A stretch of 56,618 nucleotides of DNA, taken from NCBI RefSeq assembly GCF_001179965.1, contig NZ_CVSH01000060.1, positions 1 to 56,618 of the forward strand, given 5' to 3'. The translations under genes and the position numbers were made by a program. Below the pieces are notes generated by a model. It made no database searches. It saw only the letters and a list, made by a program, of their open reading frames with translations, and was not told where the DNA came from. This DNA comes from Candidatus Pelagibacter communis. Its GTDB lineage: Bacteria; Pseudomonadota; Alphaproteobacteria; Pelagibacterales; Pelagibacteraceae. Each line of letters starts with the position of its first letter. The stretch's first letter is position 1. Positions 37,805-46,181 of this stretch are shown in pieces.

Positions 37805-38365
37805 TTAGTTTGGTTTTTTTAATAATTTATCTAATTGTGATTTTCTACTTTTTTTTAAAACCGATGATACTAATTTTCTATTGCAGTTTACATTTAATAG
37901 TTTTGTTACTTCTGCAGCAATTTTTGTTGTTGTATAACATTTATTCCATTTTATATCTCTCAATTTTTGTTTTTCTTTTCGATTAGGAATTTTACTTATT
38001 TTATCTTCATAATCTTGTGCACTTGGTGCTGCATCAAAAATTTCTAAAATTTTTTTTTTTTTCTTTTCTAAAAATTCAGCACCAATTAAAGATGTATTAT
38101 TATTTTTACAGTTTTGAAAAATTTCCTGGAGTTTCGTTTCAGTTGGTTTAAGGTAAATAGTTGGTGTAGATCCTGCTGAGCCAACCCTAACTAATCTTGA
38201 CATTTTAATATTATTATTGTTTGCAAATCTAGGAAGGTTATCTTTTCTTTCGATTTTTATATTTTTACTGTTTAAAAGTTTAATTAATTCATCATCCGTT
38301 AAGTATCCTTGAGGTTTTTCCTTAAAAGGGTCTATATTATTAAGTTTTTCGTAATATTTTTGCAT
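37805..38365 (-). CDS. hypothetical protein, possible C-terminal helix-turn-helix
   Basis: A 186-residue basic protein I do not recognise. It begins with a helical region (YLTDDELIKLLNSKNIKI), followed by LVRVGSAGSTPTIYLKP, which looks like a beta-hairpin. Its C-terminal 45 residues (TTTKIAAEVTKLLNVNCNRK, then LVSSVLKKSRKS) read like a winged helix or helix-turn-helix. It sits 2 bases upstream of the helicase-nuclease gene and 7 bases after rmuC, so it is translated with them and may serve as a DNA-binding partner. That role is inference. Confidence 0.65.
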   Translation of the reverse strand: MQKYYEKLNNIDPFKEKPQGYLTDDELIKLLNSKNIKIERKDNLPRFANNNNIKMSRLVRVGSAGSTPTIYLKPTETKLQEIFQNCKNNNTSLIGAEFLEKKKKKILEIFDAAPSAQDYEDKISKIPNRKEKQKLRDIKWNKCYTTTKIAAEVTKLLNVNCNRKLVSSVLKKSRKSQLDKLLKKPN

Positions 38366-38372
38366 AAATTTT

Positions 38373-39512
38373 TTATTTTTTATAATTTATTACTTTTTTT
38401 TCTTCGGGGTCACTAATGTAGTCTAAGTTTTTATCATTTTCATTAGACACTTTTAAATCTCTTGTGTTTAGGCCATGTTCATTTTTTAATTTTTTTATTT
38501 TGCTTTCTAAACCTTGGTCCGAGCCAAACGCGCTATGTATTACATCTTTAAGAGCATTAGTATGAGTTTTATGTGAGTTTATTGCAGTTCTTAAGCTATC
38601 TTTTAATATTGAGTATTTATCATAAATATCCTCTGCTTTTTTAATCATTCCACCAACTTTAGAAATTTGTTTTTCCTGGTTTTTTATACTCGTGACTGTA
38701 CTAATTAAACCCATTATCGATATTGGACCACAAAGTAAAATTTTTTTCTCAAAACATTTATCAAAAATAGACTCATTTTCATGTTCTAATACTGATAAAT
38801 AACACGCATCAAATGGCATAAATAAAATTACATATTGAAAACTTTGTAAATTATAAATTTTTAGATAATCTTTATTTGATAATTCATCTATATGGTTTTT
38901 TACAGAGTCAATATGCTTTTTAATATATATATCTCTTGATTGCTTATCCTTGGAGTTTGCAAATTGTTCAAATGCTTTTAGTGAGACTTTACAATCAACT
39001 ATAATTTTTTGATTATCAGGTAGATGTAAAATAAAATCAGGATTAATTCTTTTCTCTTTACCTGTAATGGGATCAATATTTTTTTTTCCTTTTCTTTCCT
39101 CAAAATCATCGTTCTCTTTAAGTCCATGCTTTTCAAATATTCTTCTTAGTTTTAATTCATTAAATCTACCCTGGTATTTTGCATCACCTGTTAATTTTTC
39201 ATGGAAGTTTTTATGTTCAGTGATAACTGCTTGATATTCTTGAAAACTTTTTTGGCTTATCTCTTTAAAACTATTTACATCTGTCCTGCTTTGAATAAGC
39301 TCTTGTTTGTCTTGTTTTAGATCTAAAATATATTGATTTTTTATATTGAGCTCTTTGTCTAAACCCTCATAATCTTTTTGTAATTTAATAAAATCTGGAT
39401 CTGTGTCTTTATCGATTAACTGATTATGCTTATTTTTTTTTACAAAATAAAAAATTAATCCAACTAATGTAAATGCTAGTGTAATGTTAATTATTGGTAA
39501 AAGTTCAATCAT
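38373..39512 (-). CDS. rmuC: DNA recombination protein RmuC
   Basis: A 379-residue RmuC: an N-terminal membrane anchor (about 4-24), a long coiled coil (about 45-120) and a PD-(D/E)XK-like domain with RFNELKLRRIFEKHGL near 131, NPDFILHLPDNQKIIVDCKV near 168-187 and FMPFDACYLSVL near 240. RmuC restrains recombination at inverted repeats and is often found near defence genes. It follows the GHKL-like gene by 23 bases in the minus operon. A standard rmuC would usually be a stand-alone house-keeping gene, so its place here is notable. Confidence 0.88.
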   Translation of the reverse strand: MIELLPIINITLAFTLVGLIFYFVKKNKHNQLIDKDTDPDFIKLQKDYEGLDKELNIKNQYILDLKQDKQELIQSRTDVNSFKEISQKSFQEYQAVITEHKNFHEKLTGDAKYQGRFNELKLRRIFEKHGLKENDDFEERKGKKNIDPITGKEKRINPDFILHLPDNQKIIVDCKVSLKAFEQFANSKDKQSRDIYIKKHIDSVKNHIDELSNKDYLKIYNLQSFQYVILFMPFDACYLSVLEHENESIFDKCFEKKILLCGPISIMGLISTVTSIKNQEKQISKVGGMIKKAEDIYDKYSILKDSLRTAINSHKTHTNALKDVIHSAFGSDQGLESKIKKLKNEHGLNTRDLKVSNENDKNLDYISDPEEKKVINYKK

Positions 39513-39535
39513 ATATCACTGTTATTATTTATATA

Positions 39536-41125
39536 CTAGTTTGTAAGTTTTCTCCATTCTTTTGAATATTTTTTTACCGAGTGATTGTTGTCAATACACT
39601 TTTGAATTAATATTGTTAAGCAGTCACTAAAACTTCTATCTCCATCATAACCACCTAAACTATGACTAAGCTCATGAAGAAAAGTTGAAAACATTTTACC
39701 GAAAGATTCTTTAAATAGCGATTTGTGTAAATAAATTACTTTATGATTGTAATCATATTTATCTTTTAGTTGTCCTAATAAATCTTTGCATGTAATAGTT
39801 TTGAATTTCACATTATATAAAGGATCGTCATAATCATCCGATGTAAATAATTTAGCAAAAGATGGTGAAATACTTTTTGCTGCTGAAAATAAAAAATCAA
39901 TCGATTTTTGCTCTTGAGGTGTCAAATCTTTCGTTTTTTTATTTTTAATTCTATTTTCAGAGTTTTTCCTATTTTTAATAAAGCTTTCAAGAGCACTCAT
40001 TACTCCAAAGTTTGTAAAATAAGCAGGTAAGATTTTCTTTTTCTTTTTTTCTCTTGCGGTTCTGCTTCTAATAAAATTCTGAGTACTTGTTGAAAACCAA
40101 TCAGAGTAGCTTATATCTCTAGAATAAGTATATCTTGACTCAGCATAATAATTATTTCCAAATAATTCCTTAAGATTTTTATCATTCTTGAGGCGAGAGT
40201 AACTATTATTGGCAATTGCAGACAATAGTAAATGACCCTTTTCCCAAATAGGTTTGCTTTTTTCTAATATGTATTTTATTGCGATATTGCCTGGTAAATC
40301 CATATAATAAAAACCACTCCTAGCTAAAATCGAGAAATATGTTGCCTGTAATTTTGTATCAAAAGCTTTTCTATCTCTATCCATTTTTACTTTCTTATCC
40401 AAAGCTGCGTAAGATTTATTAATATGAACCACTACTGGAATTCCTATTATATCTATTCTTTTTAAATTTTTATAAAAACCTGCACCGTTTGCAGTATTTG
40501 ATTTAAAAATTGTTATTCCGTTATATTCATTCAATACCTCGCCGATTTGATCGTTTTCCTTGTAGAAGAAATTTGACATGCCAAATTTAAAAGCTTTTTT
40601 TAATTTTTTATTAATAGTCTTAATTATTAAATAATTTCCCTTAAGTTTATTTATTTTAAAATAGTTATAAATTAATGGTCTTAACCCATCAGTATTGGGC
40701 ACTTCTTCACCAACTGATATTATTAAGGCCTTATCGCCACTAATTAGAATTGGGTTAAAAACACCCATTCTAGCTAAGTCAGAAAATACTTTTTTTCCAC
40801 CTTCACCATGTGCCCCTATCATTTGAATATCGGACTCTGATTTTGTGGACCCAATATAATATAGTTTTTCTAAATTAAATTCATTTGGTGCAAATATTTT
40901 AATTGTATCATTGTCTGTTGTAATCTTAATACTTGATATAGGCAAATTATTTTCTTTACAGCCGTCGAAATGGTTTTGCAAAGCATCTCTTGCGATCATA
41001 TCTTCGGTCCATATCTCTTCTGACCAACTCGTTGTAATTGCAGAAGGAACTGATTTAATATGCTCTGCTTCTTTAATTTCTTTTACATCAAACAACAATT
41101 CTTTAATTTTTTTAATATCTGTCAT
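39536..41125 (-). CDS. GHKL (Bergerat) ATPase-like region fused to HExxH metallopeptidase-like region
   Basis: A 529-residue protein. Near the N-terminus, ARDALQNHFDG (45-55) resembles the N box of GHKL ATPases, and MIGAHGEGGKKVFSDLARMG (102-121) the glycine-rich G2/lid box. Between them IKIFAPNEFNLEKLYYIGS occupies the DxGxG (G1) position, but its Asp and Gly are missing. The middle (130-270) continues like the GHKL/S5 fold. The C-terminal part has TFLHELSHSLGGYDGDRSF (481-499), a HExxH zinc-peptidase motif (H484, E485, H488). I know of no firm function for this pairing. It lies between a small unknown gene and rmuC in one operon, separated by 6 and 23 bases. Confidence 0.7.
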   Translation of the reverse strand: MTDIKKIKELLFDVKEIKEAEHIKSVPSAITTSWSEEIWTEDMIARDALQNHFDGCKENNLPISSIKITTDNDTIKIFAPNEFNLEKLYYIGSTKSESDIQMIGAHGEGGKKVFSDLARMGVFNPILISGDKALIISVGEEVPNTDGLRPLIYNYFKINKLKGNYLIIKTINKKLKKAFKFGMSNFFYKENDQIGEVLNEYNGITIFKSNTANGAGFYKNLKRIDIIGIPVVVHINKSYAALDKKVKMDRDRKAFDTKLQATYFSILARSGFYYMDLPGNIAIKYILEKSKPIWEKGHLLLSAIANNSYSRLKNDKNLKELFGNNYYAESRYTYSRDISYSDWFSTSTQNFIRSRTAREKKKKKILPAYFTNFGVMSALESFIKNRKNSENRIKNKKTKDLTPQEQKSIDFLFSAAKSISPSFAKLFTSDDYDDPLYNVKFKTITCKDLLGQLKDKYDYNHKVIYLHKSLFKESFGKMFSTFLHELSHSLGGYDGDRSFSDCLTILIQKCIDNNHSVKKYSKEWRKLTN

Positions 41126-41131
41126 ATTTAT

Positions 41132-41425
41132 TTACCTCCATTTTTGATTATTATTAATTATATCCAATTCTTCTTTTAAAACTGCTATCATACTTAAAAC
41201 TTTCTTGTAAGAATGCTGAGCTCTTTTTTTTTGATAATATTTTAAAAGATTAATTGGTAAAAAATAAAAATTTAATATTGCACAAAAAAATCTTTTATCT
41301 TTGTAAAATTTTTTTTTTGCTTTTTCAATTATTTCTTGATTTTTAAACCAGTTTTGCCAATCAGCTTCCCAATCAAGATAAAATGATAACTTTTCTTGTA
41401 ATAAATATTTATGGTTTTTTTTCAT
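41132..41425 (-). CDS. small basic hypothetical protein
   Basis: A 97-residue lysine-rich protein that I do not recognise. It has an aromatic patch (FYLDWEADWQNWFKNQ, 15-30), a hydrophobic segment near 46-62 (FFCAILNFYFLPINLLKYY) that might touch a membrane, and a helical C-terminus. It is packed between the WGR gene (2 bases) and the GHKL-like gene (6 bases), so it is almost certainly co-expressed with them. Confidence 0.55.
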   Translation of the reverse strand: MKKNHKYLLQEKLSFYLDWEADWQNWFKNQEIIEKAKKKFYKDKRFFCAILNFYFLPINLLKYYQKKRAQHSYKKVLSMIAVLKEELDIINNNQKWR

Positions 41426-41427
41426 TA

Positions 41428-41664
41428 TTAATTTATCTCAACATAGCCTTTGTTAATTTTTTCTCTTATTTTTTTTGTACGAAATTTTTCAGCATCTTCT
41501 TTTGTTTTAAAGCCTTCCTTTGTATTAGAAGTTGGAAACTTATAAGTTTTAATGACTGGAGTTTTACCTATACGTCCAAATGAAATGATTAATTTTTTAG
41601 ACTCTAAATTTATTTTCCAGAACTTAAATGCGTTTTCATTATGGTTGATATATTCTAATCTCAT
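41428..41664 (-). CDS. WGR-domain protein
   Basis: A 78-residue stand-alone WGR domain: LEYINHNENAFKFWKINLE, then the signature SFGRIG (29-34, for WGRIG) and a helix KTKEDAEKFRTKKIREKINK leading to GYVEI. WGR domains bind DNA or RNA ends and are found in eukaryotic PARPs and bacterial DNA-repair proteins. A clear AAGGAG ribosome binding site precedes the ATG, one of few in this region. It is the second gene of the minus-strand operon. Confidence 0.8.
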   Translation of the reverse strand: MRLEYINHNENAFKFWKINLESKKLIISFGRIGKTPVIKTYKFPTSNTKEGFKTKEDAEKFRTKKIREKINKGYVEIN

Positions 41665-41675
41665 ATTATTTCTCC

Positions 41676-42092
41676 TTAATTTAATGTTTTATTTTTACTT
41701 GTTTTTCTTCGACCAAAAAGATCGTATTCCTCATCTGGGTCGCTAGTCCACTCATCAATAGAATTCATAAAATTTTTATGACTCTTTAATAATTGGCGTG
41801 ATGTCCAATTTGTGTAAAATTTGAATGATGGGTACGACATTTCATGCTGCATTCTTTGCATCACTCTGAAATAAAATATATACCAACACTCTTCTGAGCT
41901 TAGAGCTTCCCTGGTGCTTTTTTCTTTAAATGCATCTACCAATTCCTTTGAAAAAGCATCCATTTTTTCCCAAATTTCATTATGAGTTTCGATTTTTTTT
42001 TCTTTTAAGGATTTAGTTTTAAAAGGAAGCAAATTAGTTACTTTTGAATTTCCACCTTTTAAATCCTTTTTTTTGTCGTTATTTTTGCTCAT
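41676..42092 (-). CDS. hypothetical protein, first gene of the minus island operon
   Basis: A 138-residue protein without a recognised family. The first 45 residues are charged and probably disordered; the rest has a helical core with ALSSEECWYIFYFRVMQRMQ (about 70-89), an aromatic FKFYTNWTSRQLLKSHKNF stretch and an acidic C-terminus (TSDPDEEYDLFGRRK). I chose the ATG at 42092; an in-frame TTG at 42149 would run into the promoter palindrome. It leads the WGR-GHKL-rmuC-helicase operon. Confidence 0.6.
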   Translation of the reverse strand: MSKNNDKKKDLKGGNSKVTNLLPFKTKSLKEKKIETHNEIWEKMDAFSKELVDAFKEKSTREALSSEECWYIFYFRVMQRMQHEMSYPSFKFYTNWTSRQLLKSHKNFMNSIDEWTSDPDEEYDLFGRRKTSKNKTLN

Positions 42093-42121
42093 ATAAGCCT
42101 TTTTATCAGGTATTTTGCTAA

Positions 42122-42196
42122 TGTCAAGATTTTTTTGTATTAAACACAAAAAAAATTAATAAAAAGTCTTGAATTTTTGTTTTTTTAGTATATATA
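42122..42196. promoter_or_regulatory. back-to-back promoters with a palindrome between them
   Basis: On the minus strand TTGACA (42127-42122) fits a -35 exactly, with GATAAA/ATAAAA 14-15 bases downstream. On the plus strand TTGAAT (42169-42174) is followed after 16 bases by TATATA (42191-42196), 12 bases before the ATG at 42208. Between the two -35 elements lies an inverted repeat, TTTTTTTGT (42130-42138) and ACAAAAAAA (42146-42154), with a 7-base centre. This is the right place for a regulator of both operons, but the repeat is made of A/T runs, so chance is possible. Confidence 0.5.
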
Positions 42197-42207
42197 AAGA
42201 GTAATAC

Positions 42208-43515
42208 ATGAATAAAAATTTTTATAATAATAATTTATCAAAAAGTGCGAGATTGCTTAAAAACATTCTCGATTTATCGAACGTAGGCCAGAGAGAATGT
42301 TCAGAAAACATGGGAAAAAAAGAACAATTCTTAAGAAACTATATTTACACCGACAAAAATACAAAATTTGGTAGAGACTTTGCCTATAATTTTCTTGCGA
42401 GCATTTACCATGAAATTTCAATTAAGAGAAAAAAAAATATTAACGATGAATTTCAGACTATTTTAAAAAATAAAATAAATATTGATAATGATATAGAAAA
42501 TAATTTAATTTTACCTTCTATAGAAAGACATGTTTTAGCACTAGCAAAAATCGATAAAGAGGTTTTTGATATTGGTGAGATAGCCATTCTAGATAATTAT
42601 TTACAAAAAATTTTCCCGCAAGAAAGTGATGAATATATAAATTATTTAAGATCAAATGATTACCCAAGAGAAGGTTTTAAAAATATAGATAATTTACAAT
42701 CTACTTTTGAAAATAATTTAAATACATCTGATGTGGCGAAATTTAAATTATTTGAGAAAAGAGCAGAGTCAATTAATAATTTTTATTTTATTTGTGAAAA
42801 ACTTAGAGAAAGTTATTTACCTAACTTCATCTCGTTATCGGACTGGAAAGAAATTGAAATGGAATATTTTAATAAAGGAAATTTTTTGATCAAAAGAAGT
42901 AAAATTAATAACCTTAAGCAATCAAAGATTTCTGGTGGAGAAGTAATAATTAAAAGTGGTAAATTTACTTTCGAACCTCTTCGAAAAGACTCTAAAGGAA
43001 TTAAAAAAACAAGCTGGTTTTTTGGAAACAAAAAAGAAGAAGTTTTTGAAGAAAAAAATTTAGAATTAAAAATTGAAAAAGCAAAACTCGAAGCTACAAG
43101 AATTGCAGAGGAAACTGCAAAAATTATCGAGCATGAGACAGCCAAAAGAGCTGCTGCAGCAAAAGCTGATATAGGTAAAGTAATAGAAAAACAAAATAAA
43201 CAACAAGATATAATTAGTAAATTTACAAGCGAAAATTTAAGACTACAAAAAGAAGTTTCTCATTATAAAAAATTATTTGAAAAAAGAAATCGAAGACAAG
43301 ATAAGAATTCCGATGAAGCAACTCTTGCCATAATTGATTTATGGCAAAAAGGAAAAGATATTAGAATTCATGAAATTGATCAATATATAAATAAATTTGG
43401 TAAAAATGAATTAATTAAAAACTTTGTAAAAAATTATTTTATGACAAAAATATTTGATAACAGTGATGAATTAAATTTGTTGAAAGATTTTAAAGAAGAA
43501 AAAAAGAGAGCTTAA
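42208..43515 (+). CDS. coiled-coil protein of unknown function
   Basis: A 435-residue protein, first gene of the plus-strand operon. The N-terminus (SARLLKNILDLSNVGQRECS, 12-31) might be a helix-turn-helix. The middle is soluble and mixed, with GGEVIIKSGKFTFEPLRKDS near 247. Residues about 285-375 form a coiled coil with an alanine-rich stretch (EHETAKRAAAAKADIGKVIE). The C-terminus is helical. It precedes the exonuclease I-like gene by 3 bases. I cannot assign a function; a scaffold or DNA-binding role is a guess. Confidence 0.65.
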   Translation: MNKNFYNNNLSKSARLLKNILDLSNVGQRECSENMGKKEQFLRNYIYTDKNTKFGRDFAYNFLASIYHEISIKRKKNINDEFQTILKNKINIDNDIENNLILPSIERHVLALAKIDKEVFDIGEIAILDNYLQKIFPQESDEYINYLRSNDYPREGFKNIDNLQSTFENNLNTSDVAKFKLFEKRAESINNFYFICEKLRESYLPNFISLSDWKEIEMEYFNKGNFLIKRSKINNLKQSKISGGEVIIKSGKFTFEPLRKDSKGIKKTSWFFGNKKEEVFEEKNLELKIEKAKLEATRIAEETAKIIEHETAKRAAAAKADIGKVIEKQNKQQDIISKFTSENLRLQKEVSHYKKLFEKRNRRQDKNSDEATLAIIDLWQKGKDIRIHEIDQYINKFGKNELIKNFVKNYFMTKIFDNSDELNLLKDFKEEKKRA

Positions 43516-43518
43516 ATA

Positions 43519-44982
43519 ATGAAACAAAAACTTGTAACATATTTTGATTGTGAAAGCACGTCTGGTAGAGCTAGCACTGCTTGTTGCCTTTCAGTTTCTT
43601 ATATAACGTGTGATATAAACAATAATTTTAAAATAATTAATAGTTTATCAGGGACTATAAATTCTAAATTTAAAAAATCTCGTCCATTTGAGGTTGATGC
43701 GATGCTCGCTCATAATATTCCGATTGATAAAATTGAAAATGAAAAAAATTCAAATGCAGAGTTGGTAGATAAATGGGACAAGGCTTTTAGAGAGTTAAGT
43801 GATATGGGAAGTATTTTTTGCGGTTTTAATAATTTTAACTACGATAATATTCTTTTAAATAACTCTCTATTCATTAACTTAAAGTTTCCATTCATAATCA
43901 ATAAAGAACAATGGGATTTATTACCTGCAATAAGAGCTGCCTCAGTTTTTGCTCCGGGGTCCTTAAATTATGAACTAAATGCAAAAGGTAATACATCTTA
44001 TAAATTGCAATCGATGCTGAGGGCAAATAATATAATACCTAAAAAAGAACACGATAGCTACGAAGATACGCTGTCAACACTTAAACTGAGTAAACTTTTA
44101 AAAGATAAAGCTCCCCAAATATTTGATGCGGCATTAGCCCTTAGAAGAAAAATTGATGTACTGCCTAAAATTAAAAAAGAGGAGATTTTTTGTTGGCATG
44201 AATCATATTTCAGAACAAGGATATTTTGTGGGACATTATTAGGCGACACTATATTCCCAGGTTGGTTCTATTTATTTGATTTAAGAAAAAATCCAGATGA
44301 AATCTTGTCTTTAAATATACAAGATTTGAAAAGTGATTTATCAAATTCAAAAATAAAATATATACGTACTTTAAAATCTAATCGAGCACCTATCATATTA
44401 GATAAAAAATTTAGTGCTTTAGATGATGATTATAAAGAATTAGGAATGAAAGAAATTAAAAGAAGGTTTAACTTAATAAAAAATAATAAAGAAGAATTAT
44501 CAAGTAAAATAAAATTAATTCAGGAAGAAAAATATAATGATAAACAAGAAATTAATCAAGATGAGCTACGTCCTGAAGAAAAAATCTATACATTAAACAT
44601 CACTGCCGAAGAAAGAAATCTTGCAAATAATTTTAATCTCAACCCAAATCCAAAAGAGAAAAAGAATATTTATAATAAGTTTAAAAGAGATGATGTAAAA
44701 CTTTTAGCAAAAATGAGAGTTTTTGATAATTTTGATGAAGATGTGTTTTGTGAAGTTTTTTCTAGAAGAGAGTACAAAACATTAAAAAAAGAAATCGCTG
44801 ATTTAATTTTAGATACAAGTAATTCTCCAAGCCCATTTACAAAAATTCCTGAACAACAAGCTAGAATTGATACATTAAGGGTAATTGCAGAAAAAAGTGA
44901 AGATGAATTTAAAATCAATCAATTAAACAGTTTTGATAGATACTTAGAAGATATGAAAAATAAATTTTTACAAGCTTCTTAA
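43519..44982 (+). CDS. exonuclease I (SbcB)-like DEDDh 3'-5' exonuclease
   Basis: A 487-residue protein whose N-terminal 210 residues match the DnaQ-like core of exonuclease I. It has YFDCEST (D10, E12), CGFNNFNYDN (D109), EQWDLLPAIRAASVFAPGS near 130-148 as in SbcB, and HDSYEDT (H178, D183), so all four metal residues and the histidine are present. Exonuclease I degrades single-stranded DNA 3' to 5'. The C-terminal half aligns less clearly and ends in charged helices. Neighbours on both sides are within 5 bases. Confidence 0.8.
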   Translation: MKQKLVTYFDCESTSGRASTACCLSVSYITCDINNNFKIINSLSGTINSKFKKSRPFEVDAMLAHNIPIDKIENEKNSNAELVDKWDKAFRELSDMGSIFCGFNNFNYDNILLNNSLFINLKFPFIINKEQWDLLPAIRAASVFAPGSLNYELNAKGNTSYKLQSMLRANNIIPKKEHDSYEDTLSTLKLSKLLKDKAPQIFDAALALRRKIDVLPKIKKEEIFCWHESYFRTRIFCGTLLGDTIFPGWFYLFDLRKNPDEILSLNIQDLKSDLSNSKIKYIRTLKSNRAPIILDKKFSALDDDYKELGMKEIKRRFNLIKNNKEELSSKIKLIQEEKYNDKQEINQDELRPEEKIYTLNITAEERNLANNFNLNPNPKEKKNIYNKFKRDDVKLLAKMRVFDNFDEDVFCEVFSRREYKTLKKEIADLILDTSNSPSPFTKIPEQQARIDTLRVIAEKSEDEFKINQLNSFDRYLEDMKNKFLQAS

Positions 44983-44986
44983 ACAA

Positions 44987-45544
44987 ATGACTTCTTTAGA
45001 TGAAAATACGGTAAAAAAAATATTTAATAGTTACTTTGTCCCAAGCTATGTGGGCCAATTAAAAGATATAAATTTAATATTAAAAATTTTAGTAGAATTA
45101 CAAAAAGAACCTTCTCCAACTGCAACTAAAGTTGTTGAAGAAATAAAAAAAAGTACAAAAAATAAGATTAAATTAAATGAGAGCAATATTAAAAGAATAA
45201 GAATTAAGGCAAGAGAGCATAATTTGATCAATTACCCAAAAGTTAAATTTGAACACGCTACATCAAAAAATAAATATTTAAAAATTCTTCCAGTTGATAA
45301 ATATAATTTTCCTCCATACGTACGAAAAGGTCAAAAAGTTGCGACACAAAATGATAGATATAAAGTTGATTTTAAAAACCCTCATGGGAAATCAAATATA
45401 CCAGATTATTTAAGAGGTGTGCAATTTTATAAAAATAAAAGTGATGCTGAAAGTGCTATTAAAGAAAAAAAAAATTTTACAGATACATGGTTTAAAAGTA
45501 AAAAATTTAAAAATAAAAGAAAAATAAACAAGATTCATGACTAA
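44987..45544 (+). CDS. hypothetical protein with possible winged-helix N-terminus
   Basis: A 185-residue basic protein, not recognised. Residues 20-85 (LILKILVELQKEPSPTATKV, a basic turn, then KLNESNIKRIRIKAREHNL) look like a winged-helix fold. The following YLKILPVDKYNFPPYVRKGQ and NPHGKSNIPDYLRGVQFYK are conserved-looking and possibly nucleic-acid binding. It starts 4 bases after the exonuclease gene and overlaps the next gene by 8 bases, so it belongs to the same operon. Confidence 0.6.
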   Translation: MTSLDENTVKKIFNSYFVPSYVGQLKDINLILKILVELQKEPSPTATKVVEEIKKSTKNKIKLNESNIKRIRIKAREHNLINYPKVKFEHATSKNKYLKILPVDKYNFPPYVRKGQKVATQNDRYKVDFKNPHGKSNIPDYLRGVQFYKNKSDAESAIKEKKNFTDTWFKSKKFKNKRKINKIHD

Positions 45545-46175
45545 TAAACTTGAGGAATATTTAGAGCTTCAAATTAAAAATGGTAATATTAATTGGGATA
45601 GTAAAAGCAAATTAATTAGGTCATCTGGAGAAAAGGTTAACGGATATACAAATAAAATTATAAAAAAATTTGAAAATAAATTTAATTTTTCAATAGATCT
45701 TAAAAATAAAGAAATTAAAAAATACTTTGATAAATTACCAAAAAATAGCTTCGTAAACGTGTTAAAAGCAAGGGATGAAATTAATAAAAATTTGTCATCA
45801 AATAATCAAATAGGTGGAGAAAGAAGTTGTAAGATAATTTATGATCGTCTTGATGATCCAAAATTTAATACAAATGGTTTAAAGCCTCAAAGTTTAAAAA
45901 GAGAAAGTTCTCATAAATATCCAAGTGCTGTGTCAAAACAGATTGAGATGAAAATAAAAAAACTAAATGAGAAGCTCAAAGTAGATAAAAAATTTGCATT
46001 TGTATATTTAGAGAATACACAAGCTGGAAATCAAACTCTCAGGTTTCATTCATATAATACTGAATATTCACAAGACAAAGAAAGGGATATATTTGCTAAA
46101 ACAAATAAAAGTACTTCTTTTTATCCAAATAATGAATCCTTAGAAAAAATTAAAAAAATAATTTATAAGAATTAA
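45537..46175 (+). CDS. hypothetical protein, last gene of the plus island operon
   Basis: A 212-residue protein I do not recognise. It is charged and helical at the N-terminus, has a central IGGERSCKIIYDRLDDPKFN (about 92-111) and a C-terminal FAFVYLENTQAGNQTLRFHS (about 154-173) that reads like beta strands. It overlaps the upstream gene by 8 bases. Its stop is 6 bases from the convergent hisG stop, so it forms the right edge of the island. Confidence 0.6.
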   Translation: MTNKLEEYLELQIKNGNINWDSKSKLIRSSGEKVNGYTNKIIKKFENKFNFSIDLKNKEIKKYFDKLPKNSFVNVLKARDEINKNLSSNNQIGGERSCKIIYDRLDDPKFNTNGLKPQSLKRESSHKYPSAVSKQIEMKIKKLNEKLKVDKKFAFVYLENTQAGNQTLRFHSYNTEYSQDKERDIFAKTNKSTSFYPNNESLEKIKKIIYKN

Positions 46176-46181
46176 AATATT

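Noticed and set aside
42208-46175. Prophage or integrative element covering the plus island operon
   Set aside because: No integrase, capsid, terminase, portal or att-like direct repeats were found, and tRNA genes are not at the edges.
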